64,000 nucleotides of DNA from assembly GCF_963676685.1 (NCBI RefSeq), contig NC_092349.1, forward strand, positions 55,689,232-55,753,231, in the 5' to 3' direction. The DNA comes from Mytilus edulis. Lineage: Eukaryota; Mollusca; Bivalvia; Mytilida; Mytilidae. The translations under genes and the position numbers were made by a program. Of the stretch, positions 34,401 through 44,004 are shown in pieces (the first letter of the stretch is position 1; each line of letters begins with the position of its first letter). The notes under the pieces are model-generated. The model did no database searches, was not told the origin of the DNA, and worked only from the letters and a program-made list of their open reading frames with translations.

Positions 34401-36374
34401 TATCATAAAGTTATTCTAAAACTTGGTACATGGGGGTGAATATCAACAATAAAAATATAAACTTGGTGCTAGATAAAACTTCGTGTTTTTTATGTACAGA
34501 TGCAGGAAGTGTGATGTATATACAGTATAAAAGGAGAAAGGAAATAGTTTTGATGTTCATAGTACGAAGAAGTGAAAAATTATAGTAATTCCAAACATTT
34601 ATCAAAGCTGGTATATAGACCAGATATTAGTTGACATTAAGTAACAAAAAAAACCCATTACAAATAGTATCAACAGGTCAAATTAACAAGAAAATACGAT
34701 TTGAGAGTACTCGCAGTTACTGACAGCTAGTTAAAAGCCAAAAAACAATTTATAATAAAAAAAAAATCATGCATCAGAGACTAAAATCAACTAAAACACA
34801 TCCCAGAGAGATGGTATTTTAACGTCATGGACAGTCAAAGTAGACATGACTTGTGCAATGCCAAAATAAATGTATCGACAGGCAGTAGGATAGTTAGGAG
34901 TTGTTTATATAAGGTTTTGAATTTTCAAATATGCTGCCTTCGACCATTATCAAAGAGAAATTATTTGTCGACAGACGCATATTATGCAGTAAAATTAGTA
35001 CCTTAGTTGTTATCAAAGACCTCAATGAGACTTTCAGACGAAGAACACTAATACTTATCCTTTTTCTTTGCTTTTTGCTTTTCAAACATATAAAGGGACT
35101 TCTAGTAGTGGATCTATACACCAAATGACCTTTTTCCCCATTATGCTAATCTTCAGGGTTAACCCTTTAAATTATAAAAAAAAATAAGCAAAAGAAACGT
35201 AAATTCGATATAAATCAAAATTATATCACATTAATTTTTACTGAATACTAATTAATCCAAAGATTGACATAATATAAGGGGAACATGGTTTTATTCCGAA
35301 AAATGTTTATGTGTCTGCAAAAATTCAACAAATATACATGGCTTTGTACGCAAGATGCGTGTTTTGTATAGATAAGACAGACTCTTCAGTAGCGCTCGAA
35401 ATATCAAAGTTAGCAGAACATGAAATTGTAGGTCTTAAAAAACAAAAATATCCAAAATGTTGCGCTTACTACGGCTAAAGCATTCTATACATTAAAAGTC
35501 ATGTAAAATTAAATATTGAATACTATTGATAACGCTTGGTGAACCCTTCCCCTAACATGAAAAAGTGTTATACGAATTCAAACATGAAGAAAAAAACCCA
35601 GTTTGGAAGTGTTCGAAGTGGATAGTTGTCTCATTGGCATATAAACTAAATCTCTTTTTATATAATATACATTTAAAATTAAATCGAACATTTCAAAGTT
35701 TAGATCCCCAAAAATTACGATTGAATATTCTAAATACACAGGTTATCTTTTAAAGTACAACGATGCCTGTAAATCTAATTTTAGATTTAATACAAGTCAA
35801 ACTATTTATACGATTTTTTTTAATTTTCGTTCGAAATAAAGTAGTTATATACCATCGAATAAAATTATATAACTTCATTCTTGACCTAATCCTTTCTGAT
35901 TTTATAGATATTTAAATGAACACGGATACCAATTGAATTCGAACCTTAATCAAACACATGATACATAATTTATGGCAAGATATTTTGTATGTTTCATTAG
36001 GAATAAATTGTTCTACAGCGCTTGCGGCTTTAAATAGTTGTCTTTTTGTAGCGTAACATACCTACTCTTTAAATGTACAACTGGTTAATCACAACAATTG
36101 TTTGGCCAAATACCATGTCTGGATATTTGGGCAGGGTAATGTGTTGTACTGTCAAACAATTTTGTATTTTTTTTTTATCCTTTTTTGTGTATTACCCAAA
36201 CGTTTGAATATCTTAAATTGCAACGTTTTATTTAACATTTTAAAAGACAAACGTTACGATGTTTTGATGATATGGTTATGCAATAATAATTGAAAACTTT
36301 TCTTTTATGTTAGGGAGGAAATATATCCACTAGAACAAAGTCGTCTCATCAAGACTACACAAGGAGAATTATGA
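23405..36374 (+). CDS. ODC: Ornithine decarboxylase family gene (ODC / antizyme-inhibitor-like), 10 exons, one broken splice acceptor
   Basis: ODC makes putrescine from ornithine in the cytosol, using PLP. Coding exons: 23405-23512, 24464-24554, 25417-25493, 25922-26094, 27001-27138, 27900-28071, 30371-30533, 31184-31314, 33191-33399, 36314-36374 (last tentative). Joined phases agree throughout and give about 440 residues; human ODC has 461. Visible family motifs, human numbering: PFYAVKCN (PLP Lys69), FD (Asp88), SFHVGSGC (His197), IGGG, AEPG (Glu274), YYVNDG (Asp332), WGPTCD (Cys360) and NMGAY (Tyr389). Deviations: Gln replaces Arg277 (AEPGQ), SFDSASK replaces the usual Cys, and the region after LVLRI is diverged. 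Exon 7 must start at 30371 to keep phase, but the preceding dinucleotide is AA, not AG. The mammalian PEST-like tail is absent. It could be a diverged enzyme, an antizyme-inhibitor-like paralogue or a recent pseudogene. Confidence 0.88.
24200..24438 (+). repeat. Repeat family E ending in a 27-bp triplet, next to an ODC-like splice acceptor
   Basis: Contains AGGCAACAGCAGTATACCGC, AAATCCGGGTTACAAACTAA and ACTACGACACAACAGAAA. It ends in three head-to-tail copies of AGAAACGAACTATAATATAA plus CTATGAT (24358-24438). The exon 2 acceptor AG is only ~25 bp further on, so the branch point of intron 1 probably lies in repeat DNA. Confidence 0.8.
24464..24554 (+). CDS. ODC: ODC-like exon 2
   Basis: Acceptor TATCTGGCAG; donor TACG|gtaaat, phase 1. 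Encodes FFIGDLGDIIRKH ... VVPFY, the first strand of the PLP barrel (ODC F-x-V-x-D-L-G-D). Confidence 0.9.
24775..24930 (+). repeat. Decayed family A copy followed by a family B fragment (ODC intron 2)
   Basis: ATCAAAGATACCAGGCTTAT and GCCAGACTCTAGTTTCGTCC match family A with many changes. AAGGAGATCTGGTATGATTG and ATCAGATAACT match family B. The rest of intron 2 has no recognised feature. Confidence 0.6.
25417..25493 (+). CDS. ODC: ODC-like exon 3 (PLP-lysine exon)
   Basis: Acceptor TTCCTTGCAG; donor AAG|gtgata. Completes AVKCN, whose Lys forms the Schiff base with PLP, and continues to SFDSASK. Phase 0 at the end. Confidence 0.9.
25922..26094 (+). CDS. ODC: ODC-like exon 4
   Basis: Acceptor TTTCTCTTTAG; donor GCAAA|gtattt, phase 2. 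Encodes LGVHPTRIIYANPNKQ and KYAADNGVALMTFD, closely following ODC. Confidence 0.9.
27001..27138 (+). CDS. ODC: ODC-like exon 5 (diverged)
   Basis: Acceptor GTTTTAAAG; donor GTAAG|gtaaga. Starts LVLRI and ends KELKLNVIGV as in ODC. The middle (CPQSNHK...) lacks the usual TDDS motif, while KFG is kept. Confidence 0.88.
27480..27600 (+). repeat. Repeat family H fragment (ODC intron 5)
   Basis: ACAGAACTGTGAGGAAAATT, AAAACGGAAAGTCC and CAACTGTCATTTTC follow the order of 2668-2960. Confidence 0.7.
27900..28071 (+). CDS. ODC: ODC-like exon 6
   Basis: Acceptor ATATTATAG; donor GAG|gtaata, phase 0. Contains FHVGSGC and LNIGGGYPG, the PLP-phosphate-binding glycine loop. Confidence 0.9.
28392..28470. 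repeat. (AT)n microsatellite, ~39 repeats (ODC intron 6)
   Basis: Uninterrupted alternating AT, likely length-polymorphic. Confidence 0.97.
28616..29345. mobile_element. TTAA-flanked element with GGGGT(T)CACACATT ends, GC-richer interior (ODC intron 6)
   Basis: TTAA at 28616-28619 is followed by TGCGGGGTTCACACATTG. The right end reads AATGTGTGACCCCAGC and then TTAA at 29342-29345. The interior is visibly richer in CG than the host and repeats TCGGATT, GTCCGAA and CGTGACAG-like words in both orientations. No protein is recognised. Confidence 0.75.
29755..29870 (+). repeat. Repeat family B fragment (ODC intron 6)
   Basis: GAAGATATGGTATGATTGCC, AATGAGACAACTCTTCACAA and a GGTTATCGTACGG tail. 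A SINE-like dispersed mussel repeat. Confidence 0.8.
30371..30533 (+). CDS. ODC: ODC-like exon 7 with missing acceptor AG
   Basis: Encodes I-S-T-V-V-N-N-S-L-D-K-Y-F and RIIAEPGQFYVSSAF; donor GCTG|gtttgt, phase 1. Homology and phase place the start at 30371, right after a T-rich tract ending ATTATAA, so AA occupies the acceptor site. The nearest downstream AG (30382-30383) would join GAG to TGA and stop translation. Gln follows AEPG where ODC has Arg277. Confidence 0.8.
30665..30930 (-). repeat. Repeat family A, reverse copy (ODC intron 7)
   Basis: Contains AGCGTCACTATTAAGAC, GTAAACGAAACGCGTGTCTG and GTGTTGACATGAATTATCA. Collinear with 43425-43745. Confidence 0.75.
31184..31314 (+). CDS. ODC: ODC-like exon 8
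   Basis: Acceptor CATTATTTTCAG; donor TTTAAG|gtaata. Encodes RMYYVNDGIYGCFFDC, containing the Asp332 equivalent. Confidence 0.9.
31562..31850. repeat. CGGA-rich degenerate tandem repeat, one end like a TTAA element (ODC intron 8)
   Basis: Starts TTAAAGCCTCGGTCACACCT, similar to the GGTCACACATT end of the element at 28616-29345. It continues with more than ten variants of AACGGATG / ACCGGATA about every 10-20 bp. No matching right end was found. Confidence 0.65.
32030..32760 (+). repeat. Repeat family F (ODC intron 8)
   Basis: Contains GTCCGGCGTCCGTCGTCG, CTTCTCCTCTGAAACTACTG, GGCCACAATCATTATTG, CAAGATGGCCGCCATGGC and GTCATGAATTTATCTG, ending AGAGCCTCTAGTTA. Longer relative at 52030-53275. 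Non-coding. Confidence 0.8.
33015..33115 (-). repeat. Repeat family H fragment, reverse (ODC intron 8)
   Basis: TCAGGAATATAACAGTTG and AAGGAACTTTCCGTTATG match 39327-39440 and, inverted, 2668-2960. Confidence 0.65.
33191..33427 (+). CDS. ODC: ODC-like exon 9, with readthrough to a stop and AATAAA
   Basis: Acceptor TTCTTTTCAG. Encodes SIIWGPTCDAVD with the Cys360/Asp361 equivalents and NMGAYA with Tyr389. A donor TTATG|gtcagt at 33400 can splice to 36314. Without splicing the frame stops at 33425-33427, overlapping an AATAAA at 33424-33429, giving a shorter 3' end. Confidence 0.88.
   Translation, partial: DADEKVYDSIIWGPTCDAVDLIIENIKLPDLKRGEWVYFKNMGAYAFQCVTSFNSMPKVKEYFICERVLWSVLLYLFQ
33640..34060 (+). 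repeat. Repeat family B, two stacked copies (ODC intron 9)
   Basis: GATGTGGTCTGAGTGCCAAT and GATGTGGTTTGAGTGCCTCT each precede GAGACAACT or AAGACAACT blocks. The longer copy continues with AACTATAAAGGGCCCC and CTGACTTAGGACATGTGC. Confidence 0.8.
34061..35334. other. No gene seen (ODC intron 9)
   Basis: AT-rich. A short piece near 34680-34760 (AGTACTCGCAGTTACTGAC) resembles the tail of family C. Nothing else is recognised. Confidence 0.45.
35335..35510 (+). repeat. Repeat family A, diverged copy (ODC intron 9)
   Basis: TACGCAAGATGCGTGTTTTG, CTCTTCAGTAGCGCTCGAAA and TACTACGGCTAAAGC follow the family A order. Confidence 0.7.
36314..36374 (+). CDS. ODC: ODC-like exon 10, tentative terminal exon
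   Basis: Acceptor TTCTTTTATGTTAG. Joined in phase to exon 9 it reads W-E-E-I-Y-P-L-E-Q and stops at 36372-36374. The tail is short and not conserved, so support is only the splice sites, phase and position. Confidence 0.5.
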
Positions 36375-36617
36375 GCACATTGGTTGATGACGAATATATG
36401 AAACATTCACAACTTGTAATAACTGATATTTATCTGGCGAAATGAGGTCACACGTGTCAATGTATATATACGGAAAACTATAGATAGTTTTAGTTCTGGT
36501 ATTTTATTGGACAAAATATAATCAATTGATAATATTGTTTTAAATGTATACAATAAATCGTACAACACTTATACAGAATCATAAGAAATGCAATATATCT
36601 AGAGCAGATGAATATCT

Positions 36618-36750
36618 GTACAAGAAGAAAATGTCATTCTGTTCTTATGTATATGTAATTTATAAGAAGAAAATTTCATTCCGTTCTTATGTATATGTAA
36701 TTTATAAGAAGAAAATGTCATTCTGTTCTTATGTATATGTAATTTATAAC
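36618..36750 (+). repeat. 42-bp tandem repeat, three copies
   Basis: AAGAAGAAAATGTCATTCTG plus TTCTTATGTATATGTAATTTAT, starting at 36622, 36664 and 36706. The period is a multiple of three, so it stays open as a 14-residue repeat, but there is no other sign of coding. Confidence 0.9.
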
Positions 36751-37214
36751 GTGAAAATTGTCTCATCGTTTTTTCGCAGTCTGAAAACTATCTTCAACAG
36801 ATCACTCTCCGGTAGCTCTTTACTTTGATTTTCACATCCACATCCGCAGCAATGAATGACTTTTATAGGCTTTACCAACTTACTTACATCCAGATAAGTC
36901 AGCAAACAATGGAATTTCCACATTTGTCATAGTCCGCATTATTCACTTTATTTGCAATAATGTTTTTAAAACTTTCAGTTCTTGAAAAAACATTGTTTTA
37001 TTCTTAATATTCTTGAACGTATTAAGCCAATTCTTCCAGAAATAAAAACAAGTGTTTCAACAATTTGTTAATGCAATGAAAAAAGATTTCTTCAGATATT
37101 TTCTGATTTTTATTTAAACAATTTTAAAGGATATCAACACTAACATAAACGCACGCATACACGTACACATATGCACACATGCACGTACATATATACACAC
37201 ATACATGTACACTA

Positions 37215-37600
37215 TACATATAGATTCTACCACTGCATCAAGTGCGGTACGATATTTTTACAATCGAGAAAGTTACATTTTTAATTTTGAAACTGTCGAG
37301 ATTTGAGAAATATCGAATTTGTTCGAGATTTGGTGTTTGAATCTGTTTCTCTGATGATTTTTAGACGATTTGCAGACAAAACTTATCCTTCTTTTCCAAC
37401 ATTCTGCAAAAAGATGTGTTCTTTGTATGTAAGGTCATCAGCCAAAGTCGTCTTTTTTCGTCTTTTTCCGTGGTCACAATAGGACATTCAGAAGAAAGCA
37501 AGAACGTTCGACGTTATAATTAAATTTTGACCAATAAAGAACTGAGATCAAACGAACCACACGTTGGTTACAAAGAAATAATCAACAGGTCAGGAAAAAT
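37215..37600 (+). mobile_element. Hairpin element copy 1 (same family as 45024-45415)
   Basis: Starts TATAGATTCTACCACTGC and runs collinearly with the 45-kb copy through GAATCTGTTTCTCTGATG, AAGGTCATCAGCCAAAGTCG and a CACAATAGGA block to GGTCAGGAAA. Its hairpin has decayed: GATATTTTTACAATCGAGA against CGAGATTTGAGAAATATCG. Confidence 0.75.
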
Positions 37601-37795
37601 GATAAATCCGCTAAGAATTCAGTAGAGAAACATGCATACACACACATAAAAAATTATTAAACATATTCGCTATGCAAATGATAAGGGTTAGGGAGTGAGT
37701 AACCTTTATCTATATGTCTATAGGTATGGTACAAGTGAAAAATTAGGGAAGCGAAATATTGATTTTGTTTTAATGATCATCAATGCAAAAAGGGA

Positions 37796-38307
37796 AGCCC
37801 CACACCTAATCGCCCCACTTTTTCACAAACTCTCCCCACTTTCTAAACAATCTCCCCACTCTTGTTTACCAACTCGCCCCACTTATGCAAAAGGATAAAC
37901 TCCCATTGCAAATAGGTATGATAACATGTCCCACTTATGAAAAGGGTTAAAATCCCGCTGAAGTACGACCTGTCAACTCGCCCCTCTCATGTCACTCATG
38001 ACAATTAGATAAACCAAAAAGAATTTATCAGTGCCAACTCGCCCCATTTATAAAAAAGATGCTATCCCGTTGTATATATATGTCCCTGCCCCACGTCAAT
38101 ACTTATGAAAACAATTATATATGTAAGTAGATTTCACCTTTTTTCAATAAGTGGGGCGAGTTGACAGGGGGAAATTATTTGGATTTAACACTTTTCACAA
38201 GTGAGGTGATTTTTTTAAAAAGTGGGACGAGTTAGTTAACCAGTTTTGGGCGATTTTTTTAATAGTGGGGCGAGTTGGTGAAAAAGTGGGGCGATTTGGT
38301 GTTAGGC
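37796..38307. mobile_element. Foldback element built of CGCCCCACTT motifs
   Basis: The left arm starts AGCCCCACACCTAATCGCCC. The right arm is its inverse, ending CGATTTGGTGTTAGGCT. Each arm contains several CTCGCCCCACTT words: left half on the + strand at 37810, 37830, 37851, 37871 and 38037; right half inverted at 38147, 38222, 38265 and 38285. No coding capacity. The symmetrical layout predicts a large cruciform. Confidence 0.8.
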
Positions 38308-38756
38308 TATTTGTCTTGCTTCCTACATATATTATTCCGGATAATATCTTTCACCATCAAGCAGGACCAGACAAATTTTTCCTAGCATTTACACGTACAG
38401 GGATTTATGTTGTGAGCTACCAAGATCATAACAGATCTTATGTCTGTTTTGCTAGCGTAGTGGGAAGGTTAACTTGTACCATCTCTTTTTGTTCTTTGAA
38501 AAAAAGTCTTTGTGTTTAGAAATAAAAACTGGCAAACAAATCCCTAAGACGAAGTAGGAAATAATGTATGAATAGATAGTATGTGTATATTACCACATTG
38601 TGCGCCAGATTTTCATAAGCTGCAGTATATTTAGCTGATTTTTATGTGATCGTTGCTCTATTTTAGGTTAGTTTACTGTTGTAAATTGAGACCTGAAATG
38701 CAATCATCACTAATATACATTAAGAGCACATTTCGTTTTATAAATTATCATAGTAT

Positions 38757-39440
38757 TCCCATGAAGGGAAGCAAACGATATCAAAGGGACAATCAAAACC
38801 ATAGTCGAAAATAAACTGACATCGCCGTGTAAAAAAAGATGAAAAAGACCATAAGACAATCAACAGCATACAAAACATATCATAGGAAACTAAAGACTGA
38901 GCAACATGAACCCCATCAACAACCGGGGATGATCTTAGCTGCTTCGGAAGAATAAGCAGGTCCTGCTCAATATGTGACACCCGTCGTGTTGCTTATGTAT
39001 GTACAAACTCGGTGATAAGTCGGTAGGTCACATTCGAGGAAAAGAGGACGGGATAGAGGTTACTATAATTGGAAAATATCCGTCGTTTTCTGTAAAACTG
39101 ATATTCCATGACGGTCAATCATTTTGTGATGGCGTCCGTAAAATGTTTGAAAGAATGATTTCAACTTCATCTCTTGGAACTCTTTGTTTTATAGCTTTCT
39201 ATTTGTTTTGTTCACATAGTGTTGTCAATATAATGGAATTTTATGCATTTGACATATACGTGAGAGGTATAGCTAGCTATAAAACCAGTTTTAGTCCACT
39301 ATTTTCTACATAAATAAATATCTGTACAGAGTCAGGAATATGACAGTTGTTTTTTATTCGTTTAATGTGTTTGAACTTTTAGTTTTGCCATTTTCCTGAT
39401 TTGATAAGGGACTTTCCGTTTTGAATTTCCTAGGAGTTCG
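38757..39440 (+). repeat. Repeat family D with family H tail (reverse)
   Basis: AAGGGAAGCAAACGATATCA, GAATAAGCAGGTCCTGCTC, CACCCGTCGTGTTGCTTATG and ATGGCGTCCGTAAAATG match 17434-17910. 39327-39440 is a reverse family H piece. The 104-codon frame at 38999-39313 lies wholly in the repeat and is not a gene. Confidence 0.8.
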
Positions 39441-40619
39441 GTATTTTTGTTATTTTCCCTTTTTCTTGTTAACTGCTGACAAATTGCTACATAGAATTGG
39501 AACTTTCACAATTGGAAAGCTAAACTCATCCCTTTTGTCATTGATTTTTTTTCGATCGACCCTCATTGTCAGGTTTTAGATGAAAGTCAAGATATGAGAC
39601 AGACGTAACTGGATCTGTTCTTTACTTTTTTATGGTGAGTTTGCAATCCAAAACATATTATAAACATATGAGATGACGAATAGGTCTATTGCTGGTTGAT
39701 TGATTTTAAAATTTACTGTTTGTCCCCATTGTTTTTAAAATAATTTAGCTTTTACTTCGACACAATCTTATCAAATAAAAGTTTTCCTATTTTATTATTT
39801 TGTAGTTTGATAAATCGTTTGCAAAACCATTTGCTGCAATACATATAAAAATCCATTTTCTCAAATACTGACACCGACATTCCAACGAAACATGAAAGAG
39901 TTTCAAACCAATCAATAAATGATAAATTTTATCTGTTTAAGATATCTTCTCCTATCCGGGACATGTTTCCAATTATATAAGCAATAATATACTGTAAATG
40001 ATATATATAAATAACAAAAGTAACAAATGTTACGGTACGTCATATACAAGTCATTTTATATTCATTTTGTGATCTGCTATAACAAGACTGCAGTGTAATA
40101 TGATAATGTTGATATACTTGTTCCCTGAAAAATAATCAAAATAAAATCATAAATGTTTCTGTAATTGTATAATAGTTTGTTTTAAAATCTTCAAATAATA
40201 ACATTGGCATACAATATGTTGACTTTACAAACGTTCTGCAAGGGTTGGGGAGGAGGTTCAACAAATCAAATTCCTAAAGTGATTTTAGAAAAGGACAAAC
40301 TTTATGATGTGTCCCTATTCAAATTCCCCTTGATTGATTCAATTATATTTGATTTTTTTGAAAAAATCGAGCACCCTAAAGTTGTAATTTTTTATATGTT
40401 AAATGATGTGAAAATCGCATATACAAAATAAGGAGAGAAAAATATCGGGAAAGCAATGCAAATAGCACTATAAAAAGTGCCGGTAGAATACAAAAAGAAT
40501 TAAAATTGAAATTAATCTATAACATTTGTTATTCAATCAATTTATTTTATAGATCTTATTATTAGGATAATTTACTGTGGATATATATTTTAGTTGATTG
40601 AGGAAAGAATTTAAATTGC
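39441..40619. other. No gene seen
   Basis: AT-rich intergenic sequence without recognised motifs. Confidence 0.5.
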
Positions 40620-41130
40620 CCATTATCTTGAAAATTACAATAGATAGGGAGAAACTTTAAAATGGAAAAATGATCAGCAAGACAAGTTGTACAGAAATTT
40701 CTAATGGACGAAATCGGCAGTCGACTCTTTATTAGAGTTATTACCTTTGATGAAAACTTTTATTATTTTTTGTGTTTTCGCTTTATATTTCAAAAAATAT
40801 AAATCTGAATTAAGGAAAATTACCAGCAAGTCAGGATCTATAATCAATACAAGATACAAGAAATCATTCGACGACTCCTTATTTAAGTTAATCCCTTTTA
40901 ATGACGATTTTGTTTGTGTTATGCCTTATATGATAAAATAAGAATAGTTAAATAGAAACTTTTGAAGAAAAAAAATTAGCAAGACAAGATCAACAAATAA
41001 GTCAAATTTTGCCGATATAGTTAGTAGACTGCCATTCTATAAAGGACTCATTGCCCTCAAATGAGGATTTTTTTTACCTTTTTTCTATTTTGAGTAAAAA
41101 CTAAAAAAGATAGAAACAAAATAAACAAAA
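40620..41130 (+). repeat. Degenerate ~155-bp tandem repeat
   Basis: GATCAGCAAGACAAG, TACCAGCAAGTCAGGATC and TAGCAAGACAAGATC blocks recur at about 40671, 40822 and 40978. Each is followed about 60 bp later by a GAGTTATTACC / GACTCATTGCC block. Related wording occurs near 63260-63620 and in family F. Confidence 0.6.
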
Positions 41131-41344
41131 CGATCAGCATAACAACATTGTGCTTGGTGCCATACCTCAATCCAATTTTCATTTTGAGACATTTTTTTTC
41201 ACAAACAAGCTATACAAAAAAATGGGACAATTCTGCTTTAAAAGCCAAACTAACAGGGGGTACCCTAAGATTTTTTAATGCCATTTTTGATAACAATTCT
41301 CAATGACATGAAAAATTGTTATAAAATCACTTAAACTCTGAATA

Positions 41345-42755
41345 CATTGAACCCATATAAATGCAGCAAACATTTACAACCTGTACTAGGAACACACAAG
41401 AGGTGATCTGACCCCATCATTTTATCAATAGTACTACACCGTTTGTGCCTTATATACACTTTCACTGTAAATTATGCATTATGTGTACACTGTCCATCCC
41501 TTAAAAATACTAATTTGACATTTGATGTCACAGGTTTGACCATCTGCTGTAATGTAGTAATTAAATATTGTCAAAGTTCCTACACAGTCCAGACAGTTTA
41601 AGATAAGAGACTATTAAAGGTAACCAGTTTTATACAATCAATATTAAACATCATTTTCACTATGAAATAATAACAATCATTCATATTCAAAAAGAAGTAT
41701 ATGGTCCTGTAAAATTCACTAATAAAAACTAAAACACACAAGCTTAAAAATGTACAAAAAAAAAAAGAAATTCCATAAAAAGCCATTATTAAAACCATCC
41801 CTTTCTAAGAATAGACTGTCCCGCATGATGTTTACAACATTTTCAACCTCTACTAGGAACACACATGAAGTGATCTGACCCCATCATTTTATCAATAGTA
41901 CTACACCGTTTGTGCCTTATATACACTTTCACTGTAAATTGTGCATTATGTGTACACTGTCCATCCCTTAAAAATACCAATTTGACATTTGATGTTACAG
42001 GTTTGACCAACTGCTGTAATGTAGTAATTAAATATGGTCAAAGTTCCTACACAGTCCAGACAGTTTAAGATAAGAGACTATTAAAGGTAACCAGCTTTAT
42101 ACAATCAATATTAAACATAATTTTCACTATGAAATAATAACAATCATTCATATTCAAAAAGAAGTATATGGTCCTGTAAAATTCACTAAAACTAAAACAC
42201 AGAAGCTTAACAATGTACAAAAAAAAAAGAAATTCCATAAAAAGCCATTATTAAAACCATCCCTTTCTAAGAATAGACTGTCCCGCATGATGTTTACAAC
42301 ATTTACAACCTCTACTAGGAACACACAAGAAGTGATCTGACCCCATCATTTTATCAATAGTACTACACCGTTTGTGCCTTATATACACTTTCACTGTAAA
42401 ATGTGCATTATGTGTACACTGTCCATCCCTTAAAAATACCAATTTGACATTTGATGTTACAGGTTTGACCAACTGCTGTAATGTAGTAATTAAATATGGT
42501 CAAAGTTCCTACTCAGTCCAGACAGTTTAAGATAAGAGACTATTAAAGGTAACCAGCTTTATACAATCAATATTAAACATAATTTTCACTATGAAATAAT
42601 AACAATCATTCACATTCAAAAAGAAGTATATGGTCCTGTAAAATTCACTAAAACTAAAACACACAAGCTTAAAAATGTACAAAACAAAAATTCTCATAAA
42701 AAGCCATTATTAAAACCATCCCTTTCTGAGAATAGACTGTCCCGCATGATGTTTG
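41345..42755 (-). repeat. Triplicated ~465-bp unit containing an exon-like frame
   Basis: The landmark GTGATCTGACCCCATCA occurs at 41403, 41870 and 42332 (periods 467 and 462), and a fourth unit begins at 42709. Units are highly similar through both the exon-like part and the rest, so the duplication is recent. Unit 3 is open on the minus strand for 73 codons; unit 1 carries an in-frame TAA. Confidence 0.9.
42251..42472 (-). pseudogene. Exon-like frame, Cys-rich, unknown family
   Basis: The open minus-strand frame includes VKLVFLRDGQCTHNAHFTVK, then KRCSTIDKMMGSDHFLCVPS and a CKCCKHH motif. A possible acceptor (ACTACATTACAG) lies just upstream at about 42479, and a weak GT donor follows CCTAGTAGAG. 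Unit 2 keeps most of the frame; unit 1 reads a stop where unit 3 has a His codon. Differences among units are a mix of silent and replacement changes. I do not recognise the domain. It could be a duplicated exon of an unseen - strand gene or a chance frame in a repeat. Confidence 0.35.
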
Positions 42756-42872
42756 AGGTATATAAAGTTAAAAAATAACACATGTATTAAAAAAATAATG
42801 TTTAAATGCTTAAATTTCCTACATAGTGCATGCCCATCACTTAGACGTTAAAGACCAAAGAGAAGAATATAT

Positions 42873-43027
42873 ACAAAAGAGGGACGAAAGATACCAAAGG
42901 GACAATCAAACTCATAAATCTAAAACAAACTGACAACGCCATGGCTAAAAATGAAAAAGACAAACAGAAAAACAATAGTACACATGACACAACATAGAAA
43001 ACTAAAGAATAAATATTACGAACCCCA
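42873..43027 (+). repeat. Repeat family D, 5' part
   Basis: AAAAGAGGGACGAAAGATAC and GACAACGCCATGGCTAAAAA match 17434-17600. It ends at ACGAACCCCA. Confidence 0.8.
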
Positions 43028-43424
43028 GTTTCAGAAAGAACCAACTTTCTCTATTATCCAGGTGATTTGTCTAGAATGAAGATTGTTGTCACTGCTGCTG
43101 GTGTCAGATTCAGAAGCCTTTTGTTCTTGACTATGAACGAACATTTGTCAGGGGCTTTCAAGGCTACTCTTACAAATTTACCCATATAATTCTTCACTTT
43201 ACTTTTTTTCCCCTCTATATTTTTCTCTATTAGATTTTCTTTGTTTGCCGCACTAGTTATATACTATACTTTTGATAGCATCATAATAAGGTAAGAGCAC
43301 ATTATTTGTCTTGTGGTCAGAGATCAACAGCGGAACGATTGAAATCAAAAGATAATTGAAAGATAAGCTCCTCCCATGAGCACTCATATACTAAGTATAG
43401 AGTATTTATTGTGTGCTTTTATCT

Positions 43425-43745
43425 ATGATGAGTTTATTTACAACCACTCGGTCGATGGTGGAGATTAATTTCCCCAGGGTATCACAAGCCCAGTAGTCAG
43501 CACTGTTTGTGCTGACATGAATTATCATTGATATTGTTATATCTATAAATTAACTGTTTACAAAATTTTGAATTTTTTGAAATACTAAGGATACTAATAC
43601 TAATAAGAATTTCTTCGTACTTTATTTGGCCTTTTAAACTTTTTTGGATTCGAGCGTCACTGATGAGTCTTTTGTAGACGAAACGCGCGTCTGGTGCATA
43701 TATATAGAATTTAGTCCTGGCTGGTATCTATGATGAGTTTATTTA
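43425..43745 (-). repeat. Repeat family A, longest reverse copy
   Basis: GAGCGTCACTGATGAGTCTT, TAGACGAAACGCGCGTCTGG and, further left, GTCAGCACTGTTTGTGCTGA. Both ends carry ATCTATGATGAGTTTATT (43421 and 43728), a possible direct repeat. Confidence 0.8.
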
Positions 43746-44004
43746 AATCATTTAGTTATTAATTTACTCCATGTTGTGACATGATAATGTATTGACTGGG
43801 ATTTTTAAAAGATGTTCAGATTGACAAATACTTCTTCACTAAAAACATTGCTACCTTAATAAGTCCCCACTACATTGCCGAATGATAACTTGAATTAATT
43901 TTTTTTGCTAGCTGTTTTTCTTTAGTTAAAATATTTTCCCCTTTATCTTGATTAGGAGCTGGTTTTTTTATAGTGAAAGTTAACCTTTAAATATACATTT
44001 TCGT

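Noticed and set aside
38999..39313. 104-codon open frame
   Set aside because: Lies entirely within a dispersed family D repeat; the copy at 17434-17910 is not open in this frame.
43421..43745. ATCTATGATGAGTTTATT at both ends of the family A copy as a target-site duplication
   Set aside because: The same words are part of family A ends at other loci, so the direct repeat is probably internal to the element.
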